Of a stretch of DNA of 64,000 nucleotides, positions 9,453-18,966 are shown piece after piece. Under the pieces are notes generated by a model that did not search any database, was not told the DNA's origin, and was given only the letters and a program-made list of their open reading frames with translations. The DNA is from Arthrobacter sp. PAMC25284 (GTDB lineage: Bacteria > Actinomycetota > Actinomycetes > Actinomycetales > Micrococcaceae). The stretch is from assembly GCF_019443425.1 (NCBI RefSeq), contig NZ_CP080382.1, forward strand, positions 2,852,001-2,916,000. The letters run 5' to 3'. The position numbers and the translations under genes were made by a program. The first letter of the stretch is position 1. The number at the start of each line of letters is the position of its first letter.

Positions 9453-9479
9453 AAAGTTGAGCGGTCTAGACTCAACTTT
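9453..9479 (+). promoter_or_regulatory. HAIR-like HspR operator of clpB
   Basis: A perfect inverted repeat with 9-bp arms (AAAGTTGAG ... CTCAACTTT) around 9 nt. The core TTGAG-N9-CTCAA has exactly the spacing of the actinobacterial HAIR element (CTTGAGT-N7-ACTCAAG) bound by HspR. It ends 30 nt before the clpB start, consistent with repression of clpB until heat shock. Confidence 0.75.
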
Positions 9480-9509
9480 GAAGCAGCAATATTCCGGAAG
9501 GAGCTCTCT

Positions 9510-12179
9510 TTGGACGCCAAATTCACCACCAAGAGCCAGGAGGCGCTCTCGGCAGCGGCAATGAACGCCTCGACGGCGGGAAATCCGCAGCTCGAGCCCG
9601 CGCACCTCCTCAAGGCACTCATGGACCAGCGCGAGGGCGTCGCCGTCGCGCTTCTTCGCGCTACCGGCACCGATCCGGAGGTTGTCAGCGTCCAGGCGAG
9701 CACCGCCATTAAAGCCCTTCCTTCGACGTCCGGCAGCTCGGTCCAGCAGGCCCAGCTGTCGCGGACCGCGATGCAGGCCATCAGGAATGCCCAGAACGAG
9801 GCCGAAAAGCTCGGCGACACCTTCGTCTCCACCGAGCACCTTCTCCTGGGGCTCTCGGCCGGCGCGGACGGCGTCGGCCGGCTCATCCGCGATGCCGGCG
9901 CCTCCCATGAGGCCCTGCTCGCCGCGCTGCCCGGGGTCCGCGGGGGACGCACGGTCGATACCGCGGACCCGGAAAACACGTTCGAGGCGCTGGAGAAGTT
10001 CGGCACCGACCTCACGGCCATCGCCCGTGCCGGCAAACTGGATCCAGTGATCGGACGCGACGCCGAGATCCGTCGGATCATCCAGGTCCTGAGCCGCCGC
10101 ACCAAGAACAATCCGGTCATTATCGGCGAGCCCGGCGTCGGCAAGACCGCCGTCGTCGAAGGTCTTGCCCAGCGGATCGTCGCCGGCGACGTGCCCGAAA
10201 GCCTGCGCGGCAAGACCTTGATCGCGCTGGACCTCGCGTCCATGGTGGCCGGGGCAAAGTACCGCGGCGAGTTCGAGGAACGGCTCAAAGCTGTGCTGGA
10301 GGAGATCAAGAATTCCGACGGGCAGATCGTCACCTTTATCGACGAGATCCATACCGTGGTGGGGGCCGGCGCCACCGGTGACAGCTCGATGGATGCCGGC
10401 AACATGCTCAAGCCCATGCTCGCACGCGGCGAACTCCGCCTCATCGGCGCCACCACGCTGGACGAATACCGCGAGAACATCGAAAAGGACCCGGCCCTGG
10501 AGCGGCGCTTCCAGCAGGTGTTCGTGGGCGAGCCCAGCGTCGATGACACCATCGGCATCCTGCGCGGCCTCAAGGAACGCTACGAGGCCCACCACAAGGT
10601 CGCGATCGCCGACTCCGCCCTCGTCGCCGCAGCCACCCTCTCCAGCCGCTACATCTCCGGACGGCAGCTTCCGGACAAGGCAATCGACCTCGTCGACGAA
10701 GCCGCCTCCCGGCTGCGGATGGAAATTGATTCCGCCCCGGAGGAGATCGACCAGCTGCGCCGCTCCGTGGATCGTCTGACCATGGAGGAGCTGGCCCTCG
10801 CCAACGAGAAGGACGCCGAGTCGGTGGAACGTCTGTCCGCGCTGCGGGCAGACATGGCGGACAAAAAGGAACAGCTGGCCGCCCTCAACGCCCGGTGGGA
10901 GGCCGAGAAAGCCGGACTGAACCGGGTCGGCGACCTCAAAGCGAAGCTGGACGAGCTGCGCTCCGCGGCGGACAAACATCAGCGTGAAGGCGACCTCGAA
11001 GCGGCCTCGCGGATCCTGTACGGAGAACTGCCCGCCCTGGAACGGGACATGAAGGCAGCCGCGGAGGCGGAGAACGCCCGGGTGGCAGGCGGTGCACCCC
11101 AACAGGCGCCGATGGTGGCCGACGAGGTCACCGCAGAGGATATCGCCGAGGTCATTTCGGCCTGGACGGGGATTCCTGCCGGGCGAATGCTGCAGGGCGA
11201 GAGCCAGAAGCTGCTGGACATGGAACACGTGCTGGGGGAGCGCCTGATCGGCCAGCAGAAGGCCGTCACCGCGGTGTCCGACGCCGTCCGCCGTGCCCGC
11301 GCCGGCATCAGCGATCCGAACCGGCCCACCGGTTCGTTCCTGTTCCTGGGGCCCACGGGCGTCGGCAAGACCGAGCTTGCCAAGTCCCTCGCGGACTTCC
11401 TGTTCGACGACGAACGAGCCATGGTGCGGATCGACATGTCCGAATACTCGGAGAAGCATGCGGTAGCGCGGCTTGTCGGGGCGCCTCCGGGCTACGTGGG
11501 ATACGAGGAAGGCGGCCAGCTGACCGAAGCCGTCCGCCGTCGGCCATACTCCGTGCTGCTGCTGGACGAGGTGGAAAAGGCCCACCCGGAAGTCTTCGAC
11601 ATCCTCCTGCAGGTGCTCGACGACGGGCGCCTCACCGACGGTCAGGGCCGCACCGTGGACTTCCGCAACGTGATCCTGGTGTTGACCTCGAACCTGGGCA
11701 GCCAGTTCCTGGTGGACCAGAGTCTGTCTGCCGCTGCCAAGCGCGAGGCGGTGATGGCCGCTGTGCACGCCGCTTTCAAGCCGGAGTTCCTAAACCGGCT
11801 CGACGAGGTGGTGCTCTTCGACCCGCTGACTGTCACGGAACTGGCCCGGATCGTGGAGCTGCAGGTCCAGGAACTGGGCGAACGCCTCAAGGGCCGCCGC
11901 CTCAACCTGGAAGTCACGGAGGGCGCCCGGTCCTGGCTGGCCGTGACCGGCTTTGACCCGGCCTACGGCGCAAGGCCCTTGCGACGGCTGGTGCAGCGCG
12001 AGATCGGCGACCGGCTGGCCAAGGCCATCCTCGCGGGCGAGATCACTGACGGGGACACTGTGCTCGTGGACACCACCACCGACCTCGATGAGCTCACCCT
12101 CGGTGGGGCCGAGGCAACGGACCGGCCCGACGGCGGACCCGCGGCAGGCGGCGGACTCTCGGTCCAGCGGAAGGACTAG
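9510..12179 (+). CDS. clpB: ATP-dependent disaggregase ClpB
   Basis: 889 residues if translation starts at the TTG at 9510, which has AAGGAG six bases upstream and gives the family start (L/M)[12 protein letters not shown]. The longer frame to 9333 crosses the operator and is rejected. Features are a Clp N-domain (1-150), AAA+ 1 with Walker A GEPGVGKT near 207 and Walker B TFIDEIHT, the middle coiled coil (about 400-530), and AAA+ 2 with GPTGVGKTE near 614, [11 protein letters not shown] and sensor-2 GARPLRR. It works with DnaK to pull proteins out of aggregates. It lies alone under an HspR-type operator. Confidence 0.97.
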   Translation: MDAKFTTKSQEALSAAAMNASTAGNPQLEPAHLLKALMDQREGVAVALLRATGTDPEVVSVQASTAIKALPSTSGSSVQQAQLSRTAMQAIRNAQNEAEKLGDTFVSTEHLLLGLSAGADGVGRLIRDAGASHEALLAALPGVRGGRTVDTADPENTFEALEKFGTDLTAIARAGKLDPVIGRDAEIRRIIQVLSRRTKNNPVIIGEPGVGKTAVVEGLAQRIVAGDVPESLRGKTLIALDLASMVAGAKYRGEFEERLKAVLEEIKNSDGQIVTFIDEIHTVVGAGATGDSSMDAGNMLKPMLARGELRLIGATTLDEYRENIEKDPALERRFQQVFVGEPSVDDTIGILRGLKERYEAHHKVAIADSALVAAATLSSRYISGRQLPDKAIDLVDEAASRLRMEIDSAPEEIDQLRRSVDRLTMEELALANEKDAESVERLSALRADMADKKEQLAALNARWEAEKAGLNRVGDLKAKLDELRSAADKHQREGDLEAASRILYGELPALERDMKAAAEAENARVAGGAPQQAPMVADEVTAEDIAEVISAWTGIPAGRMLQGESQKLLDMEHVLGERLIGQQKAVTAVSDAVRRARAGISDPNRPTGSFLFLGPTGVGKTELAKSLADFLFDDERAMVRIDMSEYSEKHAVARLVGAPPGYVGYEEGGQLTEAVRRRPYSVLLLDEVEKAHPEVFDILLQVLDDGRLTDGQGRTVDFRNVILVLTSNLGSQFLVDQSLSAAAKREAVMAAVHAAFKPEFLNRLDEVVLFDPLTVTELARIVELQVQELGERLKGRRLNLEVTEGARSWLAVTGFDPAYGARPLRRLVQREIGDRLAKAILAGEITDGDTVLVDTTTDLDELTLGGAEATDRPDGGPAAGGGLSVQRKD

Positions 12180-12293
12180 CGGAAGGATTAGCCGCCACGC
12201 TTTAGCCGCGCCCGCGGCGGGCCGGGCCGGGCCGGGCGCGGGTCGATCCGTATCCCGGGCCGCCGGCCACCCCGGCCCGCGGCGTGCACCGCT

Positions 12294-13007
12294 TCAGGGG
12301 AGGAGTGAGTCCACGATGACATTGCCGCTTTCGGCAATGACGTAGCAGTCCACGCGCCGGTCACCCTTATCCCAGCTGGTGGAGCTTGGGTAGGCCAGCT
12401 TGTAGCCCAGCGGGTAATCAGCGGTTTTGGCCGCCAGGTCTGTTGCTTTGCAGGCGTCCAGGGCTTTTTGCTTCAGCGGCTCGCGCCCAGGGTATTCAGC
12501 CGGCTCGGGATAGCTCTCGATTGCCACCAGTTGCGCCGAATGCTCGGTTCCGCAGTCGACCACCGTCGACTGCAGGGCCTCGGGATCGAAGTCCTTGAAG
12601 CAGTCGCCGAGCTGGAAGTCCAGGGCACTGACGCCTTCCAGCGGCAGCGCCCCGCGGCTGGCCTCGGCCGAGGGCGTCCCTCCGGTCTGGGCCCCGGATG
12701 CTGACGGCGCGCTTTCGGCCGCCGCGGGCTTCGTGCCGCCGGGTGTGGCGGTGCCCCACCAGATGGCGGCCACAAGCGCGATCAGTATTAGGATGGCGGC
12801 GCCGACCCGCCGTCGGCCCTGCCGCCGGACCCAGCGGCGCGCGCGGGCGGCATGTCCGGCCAGCGCCGGGGCGTACCGGGACATCAGTGCCCCTTCGCCA
12901 GCCGACCGGGCATGCGGAAGCCCTGTTTCCGGCTCGCCGACGCGAGGTGCGCCTGGCAGTCCGGCGTCGTGCCGTGCGTTCTCGTCGGTCACTGAGTTCT
13001 CCACCAC
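12294..13007 (-). CDS. Single-pass membrane protein with Septum_form-like extracellular domain
   Basis: 237 residues from a GTG at 13007; an internal ATG (MSRYAPALAG) is an alternative. Residues about 55-85 are an Arg-rich segment followed by one membrane helix (AAILILIALVAAIWWG). After a low-complexity Ala/Ser/Thr linker, the extracellular part has the pattern LGDCFKDF ... VVDCGTEHSAQLVAI ... ACKATD ... DRRVDCYV. These paired Cys and the C..EH motif are typical of the actinobacterial Septum_form/DUF4190-associated domain. The role is unknown despite the family name. It converges with clpB. Confidence 0.75.
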   Translation of the reverse strand: MVENSVTDENARHDAGLPGAPRVGEPETGLPHARSAGEGALMSRYAPALAGHAARARRWVRRQGRRRVGAAILILIALVAAIWWGTATPGGTKPAAAESAPSASGAQTGGTPSAEASRGALPLEGVSALDFQLGDCFKDFDPEALQSTVVDCGTEHSAQLVAIESYPEPAEYPGREPLKQKALDACKATDLAAKTADYPLGYKLAYPSSTSWDKGDRRVDCYVIAESGNVIVDSLLP

Positions 13008-13285
13008 TTCCGTGCGTTTCTGCCGTGGCCAAAGTCACGGCGGGGCGCCTCTTTTGGCGAGGCCACTACGGAACTCTACCGAAGATCCCGGCCCACTTGC
13101 ATGCCAGGCCGCCTCTCGGGCCGGCGCGCGGATGCGCCACGTGTGCCGCGCGTGTGGGACCGGGGCGCAACCGGGGCGGAAAGCATGTAATCTAGGTGTT
13201 ACGACAAATTGACCAAACATTCCGGGGCCTCACCATTTTTCAGTGGTGACCACCTCCGGTCCAAGTACAAAAAGGGGGTCACGCC

Positions 13286-13519
13286 ATGGGGCGCGGCCGT
13301 CAAAAGGCAAAAGCTACCAAGCAGGCTCGGGACATCAAGTATTACTCCCCGAACACTGACTATTCGGCCCTTCAGCGCGAGCTCACGGGCCCGGGCGGTC
13401 GTGCCGCAAGGCACTTCGCGGATGATCCGGTTGAACCGGACTATTCGGCCTATGTGGATAAGTACGCGGACGATGTGGATGACGACGACGACGAGGTAGA
13501 TTCCCGTCGCATAGGTTAG
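13286..13519 (+). CDS. DUF3073 family protein
   Basis: 77 residues, small and highly charged. A basic N-terminus (MGRGRQKAKATKQARD) leads to the DUF3073 core (YYSPNTDYSALQREL) and an acidic tail rich in Asp. It is conserved across actinobacteria, often near the purine genes as here, but its function is unknown. The charge split suggests nucleic-acid or ribosome association, which is inference only. A textbook terminator follows. Confidence 0.9.
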   Translation: MGRGRQKAKATKQARDIKYYSPNTDYSALQRELTGPGGRAARHFADDPVEPDYSAYVDKYADDVDDDDDEVDSRRIG

Positions 13520-13533
13520 TCGCACCTTCTTTC

Positions 13534-13573
13534 CGGCAGGCCGCACCCCAAGGGTGCGGCCTGCCGTTGTTTT
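13534..13573 (+). terminator. Rho-independent terminator of the DUF3073 gene
   Basis: A 15-bp perfect stem (13534-13548 with 13552-13566) has a 3-nt loop and is followed by TTGTTTT. It lies 15 nt after the DUF3073 stop. Confidence 0.92.
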
Positions 13574-13744
13574 ACGGCGCCTGTCATGACCGTTTCGACG
13601 TGCCGGTGCCCCTTCGACGTTCCGGCGCGACGTGTGCGCAGGGATACATCGAATTGACGAAGTATTGTCGGCGCCGATGGTGCAGACTAGGTTAATTCTG
13701 CCGGGATAATCCGGCGCGACGCTATTCCGTCCGGAAGGATTGCC

Positions 13745-14527
13745 ATGACGGCACACGCGGGGTCCGATGCGGCCGACGCCTACTGGACAGACTTCAGGAC
13801 CACGGACGTCGAGGCTGCAAAGAGCTTCTATGCCGCTGTTTTCGGCTGGCGGTTTGAGGAATACGTTGCCCGGCACGGCAGCACTTACTTCCTGGCCTGT
13901 CTGGCGGACGGACTCGTAACGATTTTCGCCCCGTATATCAGCGGGCAGGACCCCGTGGATATGAACGGGCGGTGGAACGTCTATTTCGCGACGGGGGACG
14001 TCCGGGAATTTGTCGACGGGTTGGCGCACTCCGGTGGTGTTCTCGAATCCGAACCGGCGGTCCTTGACGACGCCGGGGAGATGGTCTTCTTTTCACCGCC
14101 CGGAGGCGGAAACACCGGAGCCTGGCACCCATGGCGCCGCTTCCGCTCCGCCCGCAGCGAGGACCCGGGCGCCGTGGCCTGGATTGAGCTCCTCACCCCG
14201 GAACCCCAAGCCGCCGTCGCATTCTTTCAGCAGCAGTTCGGGCACGAGGTGACAGAGTATCCGCAGGACGACGGCGGCACGTACTCGACGCTGCTGGCCA
14301 ACGGCACGGAGGTGGCAGGGATCGCGGCCGTTCCGGCGGGCTCCGAGGGCATCCTGGATCCGGGGTGGCAGGTGTACTTCGGCGTATCCAGCGTCGCCGA
14401 GTCGGTAGCAGCGGCGGTGGCCGCGGGCGCCGTCGTCCTCCTCGAACCGGACGGAACGGAGGAGGGCGGAACGATTGCCACGCTCCGGGATCCGCAGGGC
14501 GCCGTGTTCAACCTGTTGGAGCTTTAA
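13745..14527 (+). CDS. Two-domain VOC (glyoxalase/bleomycin resistance) family protein
   Basis: 260 residues with two VOC repeats: about 10-125 (YWTDFRTTDVEAAKSFYAAVFGW) and about 140-258 (AWIELLTPEPQAAVAFFQQQFG). GAWHP sits in the link, as in antibiotic-resistance-like VOC pairs. GGAAGG precedes the ATG by 7 nt. Members are metal-dependent lyases, dioxygenases or drug-binding proteins, and the substrate is not predictable. It is a monocistronic gene ending at a hairpin shared with purM. Confidence 0.85.
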   Translation: MTAHAGSDAADAYWTDFRTTDVEAAKSFYAAVFGWRFEEYVARHGSTYFLACLADGLVTIFAPYISGQDPVDMNGRWNVYFATGDVREFVDGLAHSGGVLESEPAVLDDAGEMVFFSPPGGGNTGAWHPWRRFRSARSEDPGAVAWIELLTPEPQAAVAFFQQQFGHEVTEYPQDDGGTYSTLLANGTEVAGIAAVPAGSEGILDPGWQVYFGVSSVAESVAAAVAAGAVVLLEPDGTEEGGTIATLRDPQGAVFNLLEL

Positions 14528-14533
14528 CCGCAA

Positions 14534-14585
14534 CGGGCGCCCCGCACCCGCCGCTTCGCAGGAAACGGCGGTTGCGGGGCGCCCG
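14534..14585. terminator. Stem-loop between the VOC gene and purM
   Basis: Arms 14534-14546 and 14573-14585 pair over 13 bp, with further partial pairing inside. It lies in the 66-nt gap between two convergent genes, so it is probably a bidirectional terminator. Confidence 0.7.
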
Positions 14586-14593
14586 ATGGGCGT

Positions 14594-15757
14594 TTAGGCG
14601 TAGCTGTTGACCAGGCGGACGGCACCGCCGTCGACACCCTTGGCACCCTGTACGTAGTCCGGGCCGGTCTTCAGGATCGCATCCGAGTTCTGCTCCACGG
14701 TGCCCATGATCCAGGACGGCAGGCCGCGGTCATTGAGGCGGGCCACCGCGTCATCGGCGACCTCGGCCGAGACGATGGCAACCATGCCCACGCCCAGGTT
14801 CAGGGTGCGCTCCAGGTCCGCCAGCGGGACGTTGCCAAGCTCGGAGACCAGCTTGAAGATGGCCGGCAGTTCCCAGGTGGCGCGATCCACGGTGGCCAGC
14901 AGGCCCTGCGGCAGTACACGGGCCAGGTTGGCCGCGAGCCCGCCGCCGGTAACGTGGCTGAAGCCGTGGACGCCGTGGGCCGAGTTCACCGGGAAGGTGC
15001 GGGCCAGGTCCAGGCAGTCCGCCGCGTAGACGCGGGTCGGTTCGAGGAGTTCCTCGCCGAGCGTGCGTCCGAGTTCGCTGACCTGACGGTCCAGGGCCCA
15101 GCCGGCGTGGTTAATCACTCGGCGGACGAGCGAGTAGCCGTTGGAGTGCAGGCCGGAGGAGGCCATGCCGATCACGACGTCGCCGGCGCGGACACGGTCC
15201 GGCCCGAGCAGGTCGGCGGCTTCGACAACGCCGGTGGCGGCACCCGCGACGTCGTACTCGTGCTCGCCCAGCAGGCCCGGGTGCTCGGCGGTTTCGCCGC
15301 CCACCAGGGCGGTGCCGGCCACGGAGCAGGCGGCCGCGATGCCGCGGACGATGTCCGCGATGCGTTCCGGAACGACCTTGCCGCAGGCAATGTAATCGGT
15401 CATGAAGAGCGGCTCGGCGCCGACCACAACGATGTCGTCCACGACCATGCCCACGAGGTCGTAACCGATCGTGTCGTGGATATCCATGGCCTGCGCGATG
15501 GCGACCTTGGTGCCGACGCCGTCGGTGGAGGTGGCCAGCAGCGGGCGCTTGTAGGTGAGCAGCTTCGAGACGTCGTAGAGGCCTGCAAAGCCGCCGACGC
15601 CGCCAATCACCGACGAGTTGTGGGTCGCCTTGACGGCGCCTTTCATCAGTTCAACGGCACGGTCGCCGGCTTCGACGTCCACGCCGGCGGAAGCGTAGGT
15701 GATGCCCGCGGAGTTCTGGGCGGCATTCATGTCAGCGGCCGGGGAGGCGGAAGTCAT
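14594..15757 (-). CDS. purM: Phosphoribosylformylglycinamidine cyclo-ligase (AIR synthetase)
   Basis: 387 residues. It converts FGAM to AIR with ATP, step five of purine synthesis. Clear PurM elements are ITYASAGVDVEAGDRAVELMK, the ATP-site STDGVGTKVAIA, VGMVVDDIVVVGAEPLFMTDYIACG, GGETAEHPG and the late HVTGGGLAANLARVLP. It overlaps the end of purF by 4 nt, so the two are translationally coupled. The first residues (MTSASPAADMNAAQNS) are a non-conserved lead-in. Confidence 0.96.
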   Translation of the reverse strand: MTSASPAADMNAAQNSAGITYASAGVDVEAGDRAVELMKGAVKATHNSSVIGGVGGFAGLYDVSKLLTYKRPLLATSTDGVGTKVAIAQAMDIHDTIGYDLVGMVVDDIVVVGAEPLFMTDYIACGKVVPERIADIVRGIAAACSVAGTALVGGETAEHPGLLGEHEYDVAGAATGVVEAADLLGPDRVRAGDVVIGMASSGLHSNGYSLVRRVINHAGWALDRQVSELGRTLGEELLEPTRVYAADCLDLARTFPVNSAHGVHGFSHVTGGGLAANLARVLPQGLLATVDRATWELPAIFKLVSELGNVPLADLERTLNLGVGMVAIVSAEVADDAVARLNDRGLPSWIMGTVEQNSDAILKTGPDYVQGAKGVDGGAVRLVNSYA

Positions 15758-17457
15758 ACGGGCTCTTTCTTGTCGGCAGCGAACGAAGCAGCATCCGTCT
15801 CTGAGGGGACGCCGTGAACAATGGGTGGGATTCGGTCAGCCTCAGTGAGGAGACCTTCGAATTCGGCATCCGGGCCCGGGTCGCAGCCGGTGGCGCCGGG
15901 CTTCCCGGCGGGGTCCTCCTCCAGGGAGGTGCCGGGCCCGGCGTCGGAGGCAGCCGGTACCGGCATGGAGGCCGCGGCAGGCAGCTTGCCGGCATCCGAG
16001 CGCTCCAGGAGGTTCTTGCCGAGCTTGTCGGCGCCCGGTAGTTCGATCGGGTACTTGCCGGTGAAGCACGCGGTGCAGAGGCGCTCACGTGGCTGGCGGG
16101 TGGCCTCGATCATGCCGTCTTCGGAAATGTAGGCCAGCGAGTCGGCGCCAATCGCCTGGGAGATTTCGTCAATGGTGGCGCCATTGGCGATCAGTTCCGC
16201 GCGCGAAGCGAAGTCGATGCCGTAGAAGCACGGCCACTGCACGGGCGGGGAGGAGATCTTCACGTGCACGGACGCGGCGCCGGCTTCCCGGAGCATCCGG
16301 ACGATGGCACGCTGGGTGTTGCCGCGGACGATCGAGTCATCCACCACCACAATGCGCTTGCCGCGGATTACGGACTCAAGGGCGTTGAGCTTGAGGCGGA
16401 TGCCGAGCTGGCGCAGGGTCTGCGAGGGCTGGATGAAGGTACGTCCCACGTAGGCGTTCTTGACGAAACCGTGCGCGAACGGGATGCCGGACTCCTCGGC
16501 GTAACCGACAGCAGCGGGAGTGCCGGATTCCGGGACCGGGATGACAAGGTCAGCTTCCTGGGTGTTTTCGCGGGCGAGCTGGCGGCCCATCTCCACGCGG
16601 GACTCGTAGACCGAGCGGCCCGCAATGGCGGCGTCCGGGCGGGCGAGATAGACATATTCGAACACGCAGCCGGCCGGTGTTGCCTCGGCAAACCGCTGGG
16701 ACCGGACGCCTTCCTCGTCAATCGCAATGAATTCGCCGGGTTCGATCTCACGGATGAAGCTCGCGCCGACGGTGGCCAGGGCGGACTGTTCCGAGGCGAC
16801 CACCCAGCCGCGCTCCAGCCGGCCGAGGCATAGCGGACGGATGCCGTAGGTGTCGCGGGCGGCGTAGAGGGTGCCTTCGTCCATGAAGACGAAGCAGAAG
16901 CCGCCCTTGATTTTGGGCAGCAGTTCCATTGCGGTCTGCTCGAGTGACTTGCCTTCTTCGCCCTCAAGCAGCGCCGTGACGAGGGCCGTGTCCGAGGTAT
17001 TGCCCTGCTTCATCTCGCCGCTGAGTTGGCCGTCGTTGCGGTCCATAATCATGGCCTTGAGCTCGGCCGTGTTGGTGAGATTGCCGTTATGGGCCAGGGC
17101 CACGGTGCCCGTGGCGGTCGCGCCAAGGGTGGGCTGGGCGTTGGCCCAGTGGCTGGCGCCGGTCGTGGAGTAGCGGCAGTGGCCGACGGCCAGGTGCCCG
17201 GTCAGGGTGTTCAGCGTGGTCTCGTCGAAGACCTGGGATACGAGGCCCATGTCCTTATAGACGTTGATCCGCTTGCCGTCGCTGGTGGCTATACCAGCCG
17301 ACTCCTGACCGCGGTGCTGCAATGCATACAGCCCGTAATAGGTGAGTTTTGCTACTTCTTCGCCGGGAGCCCAGACCCCAAAGACGCCGCAAGCGTCCTG
17401 GGGGCTTTTTTCGCCGGGGAGAAGATCATGAGAAAGAGTTCCATCGCCGCGTGCCAC
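15754..17457 (-). CDS. purF: Amidophosphoribosyltransferase
   Basis: 567 residues from a GTG at 17457. It makes phosphoribosylamine from PRPP and glutamine, the committed purine step. A 22-residue propeptide precedes Cys23 (DACGVFGVW), the N-terminal nucleophile after cleavage. The glutaminase half shows LQHRGQESAGIA, and the transferase half has the PRPP motif VVVDDSIVRGNT near 370. The last 80 residues (after LGKNLLER) are an Ala/Pro/Gly/Asp-rich tail not needed for the fold, making this longer than most PurF proteins. It overlaps purM by 4 nt. Confidence 0.96.
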   Translation of the reverse strand: MARGDGTLSHDLLPGEKSPQDACGVFGVWAPGEEVAKLTYYGLYALQHRGQESAGIATSDGKRINVYKDMGLVSQVFDETTLNTLTGHLAVGHCRYSTTGASHWANAQPTLGATATGTVALAHNGNLTNTAELKAMIMDRNDGQLSGEMKQGNTSDTALVTALLEGEEGKSLEQTAMELLPKIKGGFCFVFMDEGTLYAARDTYGIRPLCLGRLERGWVVASEQSALATVGASFIREIEPGEFIAIDEEGVRSQRFAEATPAGCVFEYVYLARPDAAIAGRSVYESRVEMGRQLARENTQEADLVIPVPESGTPAAVGYAEESGIPFAHGFVKNAYVGRTFIQPSQTLRQLGIRLKLNALESVIRGKRIVVVDDSIVRGNTQRAIVRMLREAGAASVHVKISSPPVQWPCFYGIDFASRAELIANGATIDEISQAIGADSLAYISEDGMIEATRQPRERLCTACFTGKYPIELPGADKLGKNLLERSDAGKLPAAASMPVPAASDAGPGTSLEEDPAGKPGATGCDPGPDAEFEGLLTEADRIPPIVHGVPSETDAASFAADKKEPV

Positions 17458-17504
17458 TGGTCGATTATCTCACGTCGTGCGCCTCGACTCGCCCGGCGGC
17501 CGGT

Positions 17505-17912
17505 TTATGACCTGTCGCCCGCGTCGGGAAGGTCCCCGGCGTCGTCCTCCGGGACGGACTCGACGACGGCGTGACTGGACCGGCGCACGCTGAGCCGGTC
17601 CAGAACGAGTGCTGCGGCACCGCCGACGACGACGCCGCCGGCAACGCCCATCACCATAAAGAAGCCGAAAACGGAGCCGCGGTCGTAAGTGGCGTCGCCC
17701 GGGAGTCCGAAGGCGATGATGGCTGCCACGGCGATGCCCAGCAGTCCGCCCAGGATCAGGAACGGCACGTAGCGCGGCGCCCGGCGCACAGTGACCCCGC
17801 GCCGCTCGGGCGACCCGGCCGGCTCTCCAGCGCGGTCGCGGGCCGGTTCCTTGCCGGCGCCCCCGCCCGGGGCGTCGTCGCCGGAGGGTCCGTGGGATTC
17901 TAGGGAAGACAT
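17505..17912 (-). CDS. Small two-helix membrane protein next to purF
   Basis: 135 residues. A 40-residue Gly/Ala/Pro-rich cytoplasmic head leads to VRRAPRYVPFLILGGLLGIAVAAIIAFGLPG, then GSVFGFFMVMGVAGGVVVGGAAALVLDR, giving two transmembrane helices, and an acidic tail. Proteins of this build commonly sit beside purF in Arthrobacter relatives; I know no function. It lies 47 nt upstream of purF on the same strand, so co-transcription is possible. Confidence 0.7.
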   Translation of the reverse strand: MSSLESHGPSGDDAPGGGAGKEPARDRAGEPAGSPERRGVTVRRAPRYVPFLILGGLLGIAVAAIIAFGLPGDATYDRGSVFGFFMVMGVAGGVVVGGAAALVLDRLSVRRSSHAVVESVPEDDAGDLPDAGDRS

Positions 17913-17926
17913 GGGTTAAGCCTACT

Positions 17927-18028
17927 GCCCGGCCCGGCCCCGCGGCCCAGCCCCGCGGCCCGGCGGCCCAGCCCCGCGGCCCCGCGGCCCGGCGGCCCGG
18001 CCCCGCGGCCCAGCCCCGCGGCCCGCGC
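17927..18028. repeat. Almost pure G/C low-complexity repeat (CCCCGCGGCCC-type)
   Basis: About 100 nt built of imperfect copies of GCCCCGCGGCCCGGCGGCCC with nearly no A or T. It lies between the starts of two divergent genes, so it occupies the promoter region of at least one. It forms many alternative CCGCGG palindromes and would be slippage-prone. Confidence 0.75.
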
Positions 18029-18096
18029 GAGCCTGCAGCGCGCGGGACCATTGATCGGGACCTGTTCCAGGAGCACACTGGGCGTGGGGGAGGGCG

Positions 18097-18966
18097 ATGA
18101 ACGCTAGAGGAACCGCCATGTCAGCCGCATCCGACCGCATCCCGGAGCAACAGCGAAAAATCTGGGATCAGTTCTCTGCCGGCTGGCGGAAATGGGACGC
18201 AGAGGTTCTGGGCTGGCACGGGCCCGTCGGGGACGCCATGATCGAGGACGCGCGGCTCCGCCCAGACGCCCGGATCATCGACATCGCTTCCGGCACCGGG
18301 GAACCGGGGCTCACTGCGGCCGCGATGGTGCCATCTGGCCATGTGATCCTGATGGACATTTCCACGGGGATGCTGCGGGTCGCGGCGGAAAAGGCCGAGT
18401 CACGTGGGCTGGACAACGTCCGGACCGTGGTCTGCGATGTGACTGAACTGCCCTTCGGCGACAAGTCCTTCGACACCGTGTTTTGCCGGTTCGGATTTAT
18501 GTTCTTCCCTGAGATGTCCGCGGCCCTGGCGGAACTGGTGCGCGTAGCGAAGCCCGGTGGCAGGATCGTCGCGTCTGTCTGGGCCCGGGCTGCGGAAAAT
18601 CCGTGGGCGAGCCTCATTCTGGGCACGATCGCACGCCACTCCGAGCTTCCCTTCCCGCCCGCCGACGCCCCCGGCCCCTTCCGCTGCGCGGCGCACGGTT
18701 ACATGAGCCGGTTCTTCACCGGCGCCGGGCTCGTGGATGTCAGCGAACGAAAGATCAGCTCGGACATGGTGCAGCCCTCCCCGGAAACCTACTGGGAGTT
18801 CATGACCGACATCGCTGCTCCGGTGGTGCTGGGCCTGTCCAAAGCGGACCCGGCCGCGCGGGAAATGATCCGCTCCGAGGTCTTCCAGATGCTCAGCCGA
18901 TACGAGCACGACGGCGCCATCAGGCTGCGTTCGACGGCCGCCATAACGGCCGGGACCGTCGCGTAG
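18097..18966 (+). CDS. Class I SAM-dependent methyltransferase (UbiE/Methyltransf_11 type)
   Basis: 289 residues, starting behind GGGGGAGGG; an ATG at 18118 is a possible alternative. Motif I is IIDIASGTGEPGL (about 65-77), followed by VILMDISTGMLRVA, CDVTELPFGDKSFDTVFCRFGFMFF and VAKPGGRIVASVW, the full small-molecule methyltransferase order. The C-terminal half is helical and probably holds the substrate. It is like UbiE and other actinobacterial methyltransferases, but the acceptor is unknown. The stop abuts the convergent gene's stop with no gap. Confidence 0.85.
   Translation: MNARGTAMSAASDRIPEQQRKIWDQFSAGWRKWDAEVLGWHGPVGDAMIEDARLRPDARIIDIASGTGEPGLTAAAMVPSGHVILMDISTGMLRVAAEKAESRGLDNVRTVVCDVTELPFGDKSFDTVFCRFGFMFFPEMSAALAELVRVAKPGGRIVASVWARAAENPWASLILGTIARHSELPFPPADAPGPFRCAAHGYMSRFFTGAGLVDVSERKISSDMVQPSPETYWEFMTDIAAPVVLGLSKADPAAREMIRSEVFQMLSRYEHDGAIRLRSTAAITAGTVA

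Noticed and set aside
9402..11768. 788-codon open frame antisense to clpB
   Set aside because: It is a shadow created by GC-rich codon bias; clpB has full domain structure and the antisense frame shows no recognisable motif or ribosome site.
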